Assembly (NCBI RefSeq): GCF_000974685.2
Contig: NZ_AP018738.1
Coordinates: forward strand, 62,001 to 126,000
Direction of reading: 5' to 3'
DNA from: Ferriphaselus amnicola
GTDB taxonomy: Bacteria; Pseudomonadota; Gammaproteobacteria; Burkholderiales; Gallionellaceae
Length of the DNA: 64,000 nt
The position numbers were made by a program, and so were the translations under genes. The notes beneath the pieces were generated by a model, which was not told where the DNA came from, ran no database searches, and saw only the letters and a program-made list of their open reading frames with translations. Shown here piece after piece: positions 56,430-64,000 of this stretch; position 1 is the first letter of the stretch; each line of letters begins with the position of its first letter.

Positions 56430-57631
56430 TGCTTGCTATCGAAGGTGGTGCGCCGTTGCGCGCCGTTCCCATGCCCGGCTGGCCGCAGTTCGCGGAGGAC
56501 GAGATCGCGGCAGTCGCCGAGGTGTTGCGTTCCGGTCGGGTGAACTACTGGACCGGTGATCTGGGCAAACAGTTTGAGCAGGCGTTCGCCCGCTATCACG
56601 ACATGCCGCACGCCATCGCGTTGGCCAACGGCACGCTGGCGCTGGAGCTGGCCTTGTATGCGCTGGGCATCGGTGCGGGCGACGAGGTCATCGTCCCAGC
56701 GCGCACCTTCATTGCCAGCGCTAGTTGCGTGGTGGCGCGCGGTGCGATTCCGGTGGTGGTGGACATCGAGGCGGACAGCCAGAACATCTCGGTCACTGCG
56801 GTCGAGGCGGCCATCACGCCGCGCACTCGCGCAATCATTGCGGTGCATCTAGGTGGCTGGCCGTGCGACGTGGAGGCACTGCAGAATCTGGCACTAAGAC
56901 ATAACTTAAAGCTAATCGAAGATTGCGCCCAAGCGGTGGGTGCCGAGTATCGCGGACGTAAAGTCGGCTCATTCGGCGATGCAGCTGCCTTCTCCTTCTG
57001 TCAGGACAAGATCATGACCACCGGCGGTGAAGGCGGGATGTTGCTGCTCAAGGACGAAGCCGCCTGGCGGAGCGCATGGGCGTACAAGGATCACGGCAAG
57101 GACTACGAGTTGGTCTATCACACGCCACATCCGCCTGGCCACCGCTGGCTGCACACCCGTTTTGGCAGTAACTGGCGACTGACTGAGATGCAGTCGGCCA
57201 TCGGTTTGCGGCAACTGGAAAAACTACCGGAATGGCTGGCGCAGCGCCGAGCCAACGCCCGGCAACTGACCGAGGGCGTGGCTGGACTACCCGGCGTGCA
57301 TGTCCCAGTGCGTCCGGAATGGGTCAACGACGCCTATTATCGGCTGCACGCCTTCCTCGAACTTGAGCGCCTGCGCCCGGATTGGTCGCAAGACCGCGTG
57401 GTGGCGGCCATCACTGCCGAAGGCGTACCCTGCTTCCACGGCGGCTGTGCCGAGATCTACCGCGAGCAGGCCTTCGCTGGGCTGGTCGATCCGGCGCGGC
57501 GGTTACCGAATGCCAAACAGGGCGGCGAGACTAGCCTTGCTTTTCTACTGCATCCAACGCTGGGAGTAGATGAGATGGCTGAAATGGTCGCAGCTATCAG
57601 AAAAGTATTGAGTGTCGCAGTAAAGACGTGA
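56429..57631 (+). CDS. pglE: PglE-like aminotransferase (DegT/DnrJ/EryC1 family)
   Basis: A 400-residue PLP enzyme. Asp165 (IEDCAQAVGAEY) and the Schiff-base Lys194 (SFCQDKIMTTGGEGG) are in place, and the N-terminal NGTLALELALYALGIG and FIASASCVVARGAIPV segments are typical. Next to pglC and pglD and upstream of a pglF/wbpM homologue, it most likely aminates the UDP-4-keto-6-deoxy-GlcNAc made by that dehydratase. The start at 56429 overlaps the pglD stop; the longer open frame has no support. Confidence 0.92.
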   Translation: MLAIEGGAPLRAVPMPGWPQFAEDEIAAVAEVLRSGRVNYWTGDLGKQFEQAFARYHDMPHAIALANGTLALELALYALGIGAGDEVIVPARTFIASASCVVARGAIPVVVDIEADSQNISVTAVEAAITPRTRAIIAVHLGGWPCDVEALQNLALRHNLKLIEDCAQAVGAEYRGRKVGSFGDAAAFSFCQDKIMTTGGEGGMLLLKDEAAWRSAWAYKDHGKDYELVYHTPHPPGHRWLHTRFGSNWRLTEMQSAIGLRQLEKLPEWLAQRRANARQLTEGVAGLPGVHVPVRPEWVNDAYYRLHAFLELERLRPDWSQDRVVAAITAEGVPCFHGGCAEIYREQAFAGLVDPARRLPNAKQGGETSLAFLLHPTLGVDEMAEMVAAIRKVLSVAVKT

Positions 57632-57677
57632 AGTGCGTAAAATCCGCCCCTCAATACTCCTAACGCTAAGCTAATCG

Positions 57678-58655
57678 ATGAGCCACTATCTACCGCTGGT
57701 TGCGGCTTTGATCACCATGCTGGTGACCACTTTGCTGGTATATGGGAAAAATATCTCGCAGACGACACAGCACGACGCGCAGAGAGACCTAGAGCCCCCA
57801 TCCACTCCGCGCTCAGGTGGCATCGCTTTGCTGGCAGGTATTCTGGCTGCGTGGGTTTTGGTATTCAAGGAGCTGTCTTGGTGGGTTGTGCTGCCCCTCT
57901 TGGCTGTGTTTGTTGTTTCTTTGATGGATGATAGGCGCGGTGTGCCGTTAAGAACTCGGTTACTGGTGCAGAGTGGAGCTTCACTCTTACTGTTGTTCGG
58001 CTCAGGAGTGATGATGCAATATCCACTGCTGGCCGCTGTTTTGCTCTTCATTGTTGTGTGGATGACTAATCTTTACAACTTTATGGACGGCGCGGATGGA
58101 CTGGCTGGCGGCATGGCATTCTTTGGTTTCACCGCTTACGGCGTAGCTGCGCTTATTGGGAGTCAGCCAACCTTTGCGATGCTGAATTTTTCAGTGGCTG
58201 CAGCTGCACTCGGCTTCCTCTACTATAACTATTCCCCAGCAAAAATATTTTTAGGCGACTCCGGCTCGATGGTCTTGGGATTCCTAGTGTCAGCGATGGG
58301 TGTCGCAGGGTGGCAATTGGGGCTTTGGTCACTTTGGTTCCCGCTACTGGTATTCTTTCCTTTCATTGCGGATAGTTCAGTCACCCAAGTGATACGCAAG
58401 CTCCACGGAAAAAAGATCACCGTGCCACACCGTGAGCATTTCTATCAGCGACTTCTCGACATGGGATGGAGTCATAAACAACTTGCGGTCGCTGCGTACG
58501 TGCTGATGATAGGCGTAGCGATCACAGGGATGATTGCACTGCATCAGTCCTCATCATGGGTTGTAACAACATTCCTAGCTTGGATCGCAATATATGCTGG
58601 ATTGATGTTCCTCATACATCGGCGCTGGCAAACCTTTCAGGGTGAAATGCCATGA
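57678..58655 (+). CDS. WecA/WbpL-type polyprenyl-phosphate sugar-1-phosphate transferase
   Basis: A polytopic enzyme (325 residues, about 10-11 helices) of the MraY/WecA family (GT4-like Glycos_transf_4). It has the conserved motifs PSTPRSGGIALL, the acidic VSLMDDRRGVP, TNLYNFMDGADGLAG, FLGDSGSMVLGF and the cytoplasmic HxH-type VPHREHFYQRL. It transfers a sugar-1-phosphate (N-acetylated sugar as a rule) to undecaprenyl phosphate. It is thus a second initiating enzyme beside pglC. It shares its end with the next gene (ATGA). Confidence 0.92.
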   Translation: MSHYLPLVAALITMLVTTLLVYGKNISQTTQHDAQRDLEPPSTPRSGGIALLAGILAAWVLVFKELSWWVVLPLLAVFVVSLMDDRRGVPLRTRLLVQSGASLLLLFGSGVMMQYPLLAAVLLFIVVWMTNLYNFMDGADGLAGGMAFFGFTAYGVAALIGSQPTFAMLNFSVAAAALGFLYYNYSPAKIFLGDSGSMVLGFLVSAMGVAGWQLGLWSLWFPLLVFFPFIADSSVTQVIRKLHGKKITVPHREHFYQRLLDMGWSHKQLAVAAYVLMIGVAITGMIALHQSSSWVVTTFLAWIAIYAGLMFLIHRRWQTFQGEMP

Positions 58656-60478
58656 TTCACCCGCGTACCCAACTGGCCATTCTCCATGATCTGTGCATTG
58701 CTGTTTTCGCCTGGATTTTGGCTTACCTGTTGCGCTTTAACTTAGAGCCACCTGCACACTTTTTGACTGAAATGTGGCAGACCTTAGTGTGGGTCGTGCC
58801 GCTCCAGGGTCTTGCCTTCTGGCACTTTGGCTTGTATCAAGGCATTTGGCGTTATGCCAGCCTGAATGATTTTAGGCGTATCTTGCTTGCAGTATTGCTT
58901 TCCGCTTCCGCCATCCCCTTGCTGTTTTGGATGTTGCGCAGCAATGTGGTTATTCCTCGTTCTGTGTTGTTGCTCGATCCGCTGCTGCTATTGTTGTTGA
59001 TGGGGGGCAATCGGCTACTCTATCGGATGTGGAAGGAGCGTCAGTTTTCTGGCTCGATGGGATTGTCGAGCGAGCCTGTGCTGATTCTCGGTGCGGGTGA
59101 TGCGGCAGTTAGTTTGTCTCGTGAGTTGCAACGTAGCAGGCTGTGGCATCCGATGGGCATGCTGGATGACAACCCCGACAAGATCGGGCGCTCACTGGAT
59201 GGCATCAAAGTACTCGGTACACTTGACAGTCTTTCGGCTTGGGCGGAGCGAGCGAGCGTTCGACAGGCCATCATCGCTATGCCATCGGCCACGCACCAAC
59301 AGCGCAAGCGGGTGATCGACCTATGCCAAAAGGCTGGGGTGAAAGTACTGACCGTGCCCTCGTTTGATGATCTGCTGAGTGGGCGAGTATCGGTGTCTCA
59401 ATTGCGCGAGGTCGAGCTGGATGATTTGCTGGGACGTGATCCGATACAGCTTGATGATGACGGGTTGCATCGCCTGCTTACCGGTCAGGTGGTGATGGTC
59501 ACCGGTGCTGGAGGGTCGATCGGCTCTGAGCTATGTCGCCAGATCGCGCGCTTCCGCCCTTCCTCCTTGCTACTCTACGACCAAGGTGAATTCGCCCTTT
59601 ACACCATCGAGCAGGAGCTGCGCGTCAGCCAGCCTGAGCTTCGTTGTGAATACTTGATCGGCGATGTGCGTGACTCGGCCCGGTTAGACGAGGTGATGAG
59701 CCATTGGCAACCCGCTGTGGTTTTCCACGCGGCTGCCTACAAGCACGTTCCCTTGATGGAGCAGCGTAATGCTTGGCAGGCGATCCAGAATAATGTGCTA
59801 GGGACGTGGCGGGTGGCGCAAGCCGCGCAACGGTATGGGGTCAGTAAGTTTGTGCTGATCTCCACTGACAAAGCCGTCAACCCGACCAATGTGATGGGCG
59901 CGAGTAAGCGTTTGGCGGAGATGGTCTGTCAGAGTCTGCAACAACCTATTGGCACACGCTTTGTGATCGTTCGCTTCGGCAACGTACTGGGGAGTAACGG
60001 CAGTGTGATCCCGAAGTTTCGCGAGCAAATCGCCAAAGGTGGGCCGATTACCGTGACGCACCCCGACATCACCCGCTTCTTCATGTCGATTCCTGAGGCG
60101 GCACAGTTGGTGTTACAAGCCGGGCTGATGGGGCAGGGCGGTGAGATATTCGTGCTGGACATGGGCGAGCCGGTCAAGATCGTCGATCTGGCGAAAGAGT
60201 TGATTCGCCTGTCTGGAATGGGTGAAGACGATATCAAGATCGAATTTACTGGGTTGCGTCCTGGTGAGAAGCTGTATGAGGAGTTGCTCGCTGATAATGA
60301 ACATACTCTGCCTACTCCGCACGCGAAACTACGCATTGCTCAGGCGCGGGCAGCCGATGTCGATCTTCAAGCGGCTCTTTTGAGCTGGGCTGAGGCCCCA
60401 CAACAAAGCGATGCCGCCGTGAAGCAGGTGCTCACTCGCTGGGTGCCGGAATACTCGCCGGATCTCAGGAGTCATTGA
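58652..60478 (+). CDS. pglF: PglF/WbpM-type UDP-GlcNAc 4,6-dehydratase
   Basis: A 608-residue membrane-anchored dehydratase. Four N-terminal helices (about 8-120) are followed by a first Rossmann domain (VLILGAGDAAVSL, 143-155) and the catalytic SDR domain (VMVTGAGGSIGSE, 281-293). The SDR active site is of the WbpM/FlaA1 class: STDKAVNPTNVMGASKRLAE, with methionine replacing the usual tyrosine. It removes water from UDP-GlcNAc to give UDP-4-keto-6-deoxy-GlcNAc, the substrate of PglE; WbpM homologues also feed other deoxy-amino-sugars. Residues to the C-terminus (FTGLRPGEKLYEELL) are conserved. Confidence 0.93.
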   Translation: MIHPRTQLAILHDLCIAVFAWILAYLLRFNLEPPAHFLTEMWQTLVWVVPLQGLAFWHFGLYQGIWRYASLNDFRRILLAVLLSASAIPLLFWMLRSNVVIPRSVLLLDPLLLLLLMGGNRLLYRMWKERQFSGSMGLSSEPVLILGAGDAAVSLSRELQRSRLWHPMGMLDDNPDKIGRSLDGIKVLGTLDSLSAWAERASVRQAIIAMPSATHQQRKRVIDLCQKAGVKVLTVPSFDDLLSGRVSVSQLREVELDDLLGRDPIQLDDDGLHRLLTGQVVMVTGAGGSIGSELCRQIARFRPSSLLLYDQGEFALYTIEQELRVSQPELRCEYLIGDVRDSARLDEVMSHWQPAVVFHAAAYKHVPLMEQRNAWQAIQNNVLGTWRVAQAAQRYGVSKFVLISTDKAVNPTNVMGASKRLAEMVCQSLQQPIGTRFVIVRFGNVLGSNGSVIPKFREQIAKGGPITVTHPDITRFFMSIPEAAQLVLQAGLMGQGGEIFVLDMGEPVKIVDLAKELIRLSGMGEDDIKIEFTGLRPGEKLYEELLADNEHTLPTPHAKLRIAQARAADVDLQAALLSWAEAPQQSDAAVKQVLTRWVPEYSPDLRSH

Positions 60479-60481
60479 TTC

Positions 60482-61735
60482 ATGTCTTCGTCCGTTTTGA
60501 GTCGTAGTGCCCAATGGCTAGTCATCGCCCTGGCCTTCACCGTTCCGCAACAAGTCGCCGTCAACAATCTGGTTTTGGCCGTTTTGCTGCTAGTTGCACT
60601 TCCTGTGTTCGGTACCGCACTTCCAGCGCTGATACGTAGCAATCCGGTGGCGCGCTCATCATTTGCGCTGTTCGGGGTGTTATTTTTTGGAACGCTATGG
60701 GGTACTACGCCTTGGGGCGAGGCCATGGGCATCCTTGGTAAATACGCGGACCTTGCCGTGATTCCCTTGCTTATGCTGTTGCTGCGCGAACCCGTGACGC
60801 GTGAGCGTAGCTTACGGGCGTTCTTTATCATCATGATTTTTGCGCTCGTGTTGTCTTGGGTGATCGGCTTGCACCTAGTGCCGATCACCCCCAGTTTGCG
60901 CTACCTGATCGGCCCATCCGCATTGGTGGACAATCCCAGCATCTTTCACAGTCATATCACGCAAGGCGTGCTGACCAGTTATGTCGGCTTTCTTTTCGCG
61001 CTCCGCGCTAGGCTTGCCACCACCTCCAGACAGCGTCTAGGATTTTTGCTTCTGACCTTGCTGGCCTGGAGCAATGTGCTGCTGATGCTTCAAGGGCGTA
61101 CCGGCTATCTGGTGTTGCTGGCCTTACTCAGCTGGCTAGGCTGGACTGTGCTGCGAGACAAGTTGCAGCAACAGGGGCGGGCGCTGGGTTGGAAATCTAT
61201 CGTGGCAGCCATGTTGCTGCCTATCGTCCTACTTGCGGTCAGTTATCAGGCAGTTCCTCGCTTTCATGATCGCGTGGCGACAGCCGTGACTGAAGTGCAG
61301 ACGTGGCAACCGGGCGCAGACCATAGCCTCTCTTCCATGGGGACGCGATTCGATTTCTATGCGAATGCGCTGAAGCTGATCGAGCAGCGGCCATGGGCGG
61401 GGTACGGCACCGGCGGAGTAGCCGCAGCGTATAAGCAGCAAGCCGCCGGCGCCGACGTGACGATCACCGCCAATCTGCATAACGAATACTTGATGCTGGC
61501 GGTGCAAGTGGGGTTGCCCGGTACGCTGTTGCTACTGCTGCTTTTCTTCACCCAATGGCGCTGTGCTAACCGACTTCCACCCTTTGAGCGCGTTGCCGCA
61601 CAAGGCTTAGTCGTGGCCTATGTTCTAACCTGCCTACTCAACTCCATGCTGTTGGATCATACCGAAGGCTTGTTCTTTGCCTTCTTTACGGCTTGGTTGT
61701 TCGCTAGGCTGGATGAGCAGACACCAACCGCCTGA
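60482..61735 (+). CDS. O-antigen ligase/polymerase family protein (Wzy/WaaL)
   Basis: A membrane protein of 417 residues with about 10-12 helices and a periplasmic loop containing GYGTGGVAAAYKQQA and NLHNEYLMLAVQVGLPG, the H-N-E pattern of the Wzy_C domain. It could be the polymerase or the ligase of the glycan made here; the two cannot be separated from sequence. Unlike the PglL-like protein at 14931 it lacks the long C-terminal soluble extension. It lies 3 bases after the pglF homologue. Confidence 0.87.
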   Translation: MSSSVLSRSAQWLVIALAFTVPQQVAVNNLVLAVLLLVALPVFGTALPALIRSNPVARSSFALFGVLFFGTLWGTTPWGEAMGILGKYADLAVIPLLMLLLREPVTRERSLRAFFIIMIFALVLSWVIGLHLVPITPSLRYLIGPSALVDNPSIFHSHITQGVLTSYVGFLFALRARLATTSRQRLGFLLLTLLAWSNVLLMLQGRTGYLVLLALLSWLGWTVLRDKLQQQGRALGWKSIVAAMLLPIVLLAVSYQAVPRFHDRVATAVTEVQTWQPGADHSLSSMGTRFDFYANALKLIEQRPWAGYGTGGVAAAYKQQAAGADVTITANLHNEYLMLAVQVGLPGTLLLLLLFFTQWRCANRLPPFERVAAQGLVVAYVLTCLLNSMLLDHTEGLFFAFFTAWLFARLDEQTPTA

Positions 61736-61748
61736 CGGGATTTCGCCC

Positions 61749-62495
61749 ATGCCCAGCCTTTCGATCATTATCATTACGCATAACGAGTCCGCCAATATTC
61801 GTGACTGCCTTGCTTCGGTTGCGTGGGCGGATGAGATCATTGTCGTGGACTCCGGCAGTACCGATGGAACCCTTGAGGTCGCTCACGAATTCACCCCCAA
61901 CGTGTATTCGCATCTCGATTGGCTAGGGTTTGGTGTGCAAAAGAACCGTGCATTAGCTTATGCAACAGGAGACTGGGTACTGTCATTAGATGCTGATGAG
62001 CGGGTCTCGCCACAGCTGCACGCAGAAATCAAAGCGGTGTTGGCCTCACCGCAGGCTGAAGGTTATCGGCTGCCACGTAGCTCCAGCTTTTGCGGGCGAT
62101 TCATTCGACATTCGGGCTGGTATCCAGACTATGTACTACGTCTATTCCAACGTGGGGCGGGGCGATTCAGTGAGGCCTTGGTGCATGAGTCGGTACAACT
62201 TCAAGGCCGAGTGGAGAGCTTGAGTCAGCCCTTGATCCATTACACCTATCGGGACGTGGAAAGTGTGATCTCCAAATTAAATCACTATTCCAGTGCCGCT
62301 GCCGAACAGATGGATGCAAAAGGTAAGCGGGGAGGTCTGGCGCAGGCGATCTTGCACGGCAGCTGGGCGTTCTATCGAACCTATGTGCTGCGGGCGGGCT
62401 TTCTCGATGGGCGTGAAGGTTTCATGTTAGCCGTGATGAATGCCGAGAACAGCTACTACCGCTACATCAAACTCTGGCTGAAACAAAAGTCTTGA
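61749..62495 (+). CDS. Glycosyltransferase family 2 (WaaE/KdtX-like)
   Basis: A 248-residue GT2 enzyme: LSIIIITHNESANIRDCLAS, ADEIIVVDSGSTDGT, GFGVQKNRALAYATGDWVLS, LDADERVS (DxD), and a C-terminal half with YPDYVLRLFQRG and VHESVQ. This pattern is that of lipopolysaccharide core beta-1,4-glucosyltransferases (WaaE/KdtX). It may act on the LPS core rather than on the pgl glycan. The start at 61749 fits the family N-terminus; longer frames run through the end of the preceding gene. Confidence 0.88.
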   Translation: MPSLSIIIITHNESANIRDCLASVAWADEIIVVDSGSTDGTLEVAHEFTPNVYSHLDWLGFGVQKNRALAYATGDWVLSLDADERVSPQLHAEIKAVLASPQAEGYRLPRSSSFCGRFIRHSGWYPDYVLRLFQRGAGRFSEALVHESVQLQGRVESLSQPLIHYTYRDVESVISKLNHYSSAAAEQMDAKGKRGGLAQAILHGSWAFYRTYVLRAGFLDGREGFMLAVMNAENSYYRYIKLWLKQKS

Positions 62496-62501
62496 GCCAG
62501 C

Positions 62502-64000
62502 TCAGCGCGCTAATTCGCGTACTTTAGGCAACATGTCCTGCGCTAGCATCGAATTCGCTGTATCCGAGATGTGATCACCATAGCTATATAGAAACTTACC
62601 GTTGCGTGTGACAACACACTGGTTCTTGGGGGCGTCACACAACAACGGTGTGGGATCGTAAACAGCAAGCGTCGGATGCTGTAGTTTCAATTGCTGGATG
62701 AAGTCGTAATAGGCTTGGACTCCTTTGAGATGCTCACTGTATTTGAGCGTGCATCGCGGATTCTCATTGCGTCGCAAGTAGCGATTGAGCAACTCACTTC
62801 CGGTTAGTCCTCCGCTGATGCAACTGCGTGGATCAGGGAAAGTCGGGTTGTCGATCACGAACATCACGCGTTTCCCCGCACTTTCAAGTCGGCCTATCGC
62901 TCGGCTGTACGAGTCCAATATCCCCGCTGCCGGACTGCCAGAGATGAAGCCCGTCTCACTGTCCAATGGGAAGATGCCGCGCAGTGCCATGACCATAAGC
63001 ACCACCGAAATATCAGGATCTTGCTCCACGGTTTTCCACGCGAGCTGATTCTTCGCTTGCTGGCGATCCTCTGCCGCCGGGTTCGTACTCGGCGGATAAA
63101 CCGTTCCTAGCATGACCCAGCTCATGTCAGGCGAAGATTCGCGTACCAATCCATAGAACAGTGCTTCGCCCTTACTGTCGCCGAGGAGTGCGTAATGGGC
63201 GCGGGGTGCGCTGCGGGTACAATATTGGAACTTCTGCTGCTGTTCTTCACTCAGCCCACACGCGTGCGGCCAATGATCTTTATCCTTACCCACGATCAAG
63301 GTCGTAGGGTCTCCGTTCAGCATGGACAACATCCGCCATTTGACGCCATCCAGTTTGCGTACAGCCTCCCCAGCTAAAGCCACTGCCAGCATGCTCAGGC
63401 AAAGCGCTCGGATAAGGTTGCGTGAGCGTGCCTGAGAGCGTATCGGGCGTTCGATCAGGCGGTAGGTTAACCAAGCCAACACAACGCTGATTATCACCAA
63501 TCCCAGTCGTAGCATGGGAGAGGGCGTGGCCGACTCCATGATGCGTGCGAAAGACAGTAGCGGCCAATGCCACAGATAAAGTGGATAGCTGATGAGTCCG
63601 ATCCACACTATGCTGTCGCGTGAAAGCACATGACGATTAGGCCAAGCGCGCTCACCGGCCTGGATCAGGCAGGCTGCACCCACTACCGGGAGCAGCGCCC
63701 AGGCGCCAGGGAAAAGGTCGTGGCTATCGAGTACCGACACGCCGACGAAAATCAATGCCAGCCCTAGCCAAGCGAGCAGACTGCGCTGTACTTGGGTCAT
63801 CGAGATACGTTGTGTTGCTGTATGCGCCAACATAGCCCCGAATGCCAGCTCCCAAAACCGCGACAGTGGAGAGTAGAAATCAGCGACTACGTTCTGCTGC
63901 ACCAGCACTAGGCTATAGACAAATGATGCGCCCAGTACGATAGGGAAAACCCAAGTCGCATGGTTGGGGCGTCGCCAGAGAAAGGCGAGGATCAGCGGCC
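62502..64000 (-). CDS. Acyltransferase-3/SGNH-hydrolase fusion, 5' end outside the window
   Basis: The visible ~500 residues are the C-terminal part of an OafA/YrhL-type O-acetyltransferase; the frame stays open to the right edge. Membrane helices include WLGLALIFVGVSVL, WALLPVVGAACLIQAG and SPMLRLGLVIISVVLAWL, and the acyltransferase-3 segment WIGLISYPLYLWHWPLL. After the last helix follows a periplasmic SGNH domain with a GDS block (YALLGDSKGEALFYG) and the C-terminal Asp-His pair in YGDHISDTANS. Such proteins acetylate O-antigen or peptidoglycan sugars. It converges on the glycan operon, ending 6 bases after the GT2 stop. Confidence 0.9.
   Translation of the reverse strand, partial: PLILAFLWRRPNHATWVFPIVLGASFVYSLVLVQQNVVADFYSPLSRFWELAFGAMLAHTATQRISMTQVQRSLLAWLGLALIFVGVSVLDSHDLFPGAWALLPVVGAACLIQAGERAWPNRHVLSRDSIVWIGLISYPLYLWHWPLLSFARIMESATPSPMLRLGLVIISVVLAWLTYRLIERPIRSQARSRNLIRALCLSMLAVALAGEAVRKLDGVKWRMLSMLNGDPTTLIVGKDKDHWPHACGLSEEQQQKFQYCTRSAPRAHYALLGDSKGEALFYGLVRESSPDMSWVMLGTVYPPSTNPAAEDRQQAKNQLAWKTVEQDPDISVVLMVMALRGIFPLDSETGFISGSPAAGILDSYSRAIGRLESAGKRVMFVIDNPTFPDPRSCISGGLTGSELLNRYLRRNENPRCTLKYSEHLKGVQAYYDFIQQLKLQHPTLAVYDPTPLLCDAPKNQCVVTRNGKFLYSYGDHISDTANSMLAQDMLPKVRELAR

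Overview
The window is a stretch of chromosome from a Gram-negative bacterium, most likely a betaproteobacterium of the Nitrosomonadales (Gallionellaceae-like, i.e. relatives of Sideroxydans or Gallionella). This assignment is inferred from protein character, moderate GC content, the rhodanese-grxC-secB-gpsA and rpmH-rnpA-yidD-yidC-mnmE blocks, an Acidithiobacillus-like sulfide:quinone oxidoreductase and heptanucleotide repeats. No rRNA or tRNA gene was found to confirm it.

Layout. 0-3.3 kb: nitrogen assimilation (3' end of glnA with a terminator, a small DUF4124 protein, ntrB, ntrC). 3.3-8.6 kb, minus strand: gpmI-envC-ctpA-hypothetical-moeB operon. 8.8-14.9 kb: an apparently sulfide-responsive operon. 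It has an ArsR regulator with the two cysteines of persulfide sensors (SqrR/BigR/YgaV type), then a promoter overlapped by a perfect inverted repeat, an RND adaptor, sulfide:quinone oxidoreductase, an RND pump and a DUF2892 membrane protein. 14.9-19.3 kb: a PglL-like O-oligosaccharyltransferase, then rhodanese, grxC, secB, an SH3 protein and gpsA. 19.3-19.7 kb: a lipoprotein gene and a heptamer array.

19.8-33.5 kb is a genomic island inserted beside the 3' end of ychF. It is bounded by imperfect direct repeats and carries a P4-type tyrosine integrase. Its cargo is defence and anti-defence: a PD-(D/E)XK protein, a HEPN-motif protein, a degenerate nucleotidyltransferase, an ArdC-like protein, and a restriction-modification locus. 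That locus consists of an HTH protein, a 1265-aa nuclease-methyltransferase-specificity fusion and an McrB-like GTPase. An IS21-family element has cut the McrB-like gene off just after its sensor motif, and no target duplication is visible, so part of the island was probably deleted.

33.5-47.5 kb: housekeeping and small cysteine-rich genes (ychF, a BFD-like ferredoxin, a glycine-zipper protein, a DUF1289 protein, a zinc-ribbon protein, a secreted nuclease, mnmE-yidC-yidD-rnpA-rpmH, MEKHLA, DUF1289, DUF2798, YkgJ). A nuclease-helicase gene with a small zinc-ribbon partner lies between them and is possibly a second defence island. Then come thiC with a TPP riboswitch, and pcm.

47.6-64 kb: a surface-glycan locus with UDP-glucose dehydrogenase (carrying two in-frame heptamer-repeat insertions), flippase, acyltransferase, two methyltransferases, fucosyltransferase, glycosyltransferases, a PglC-type phosphoglycosyl transferase, PglD and PglE (with the PglF/WbpM dehydratase further on: a complete UDP-diacetylbacillosamine route), a WecA-type second initiating transferase, an O-antigen ligase/polymerase, another GT2 and an acyltransferase-SGNH protein cut by the window end. 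The PglC/D/E/F set and the distant PglL homologue together suggest O-linked protein glycosylation beside, or sharing parts with, a lipid-linked polysaccharide pathway.
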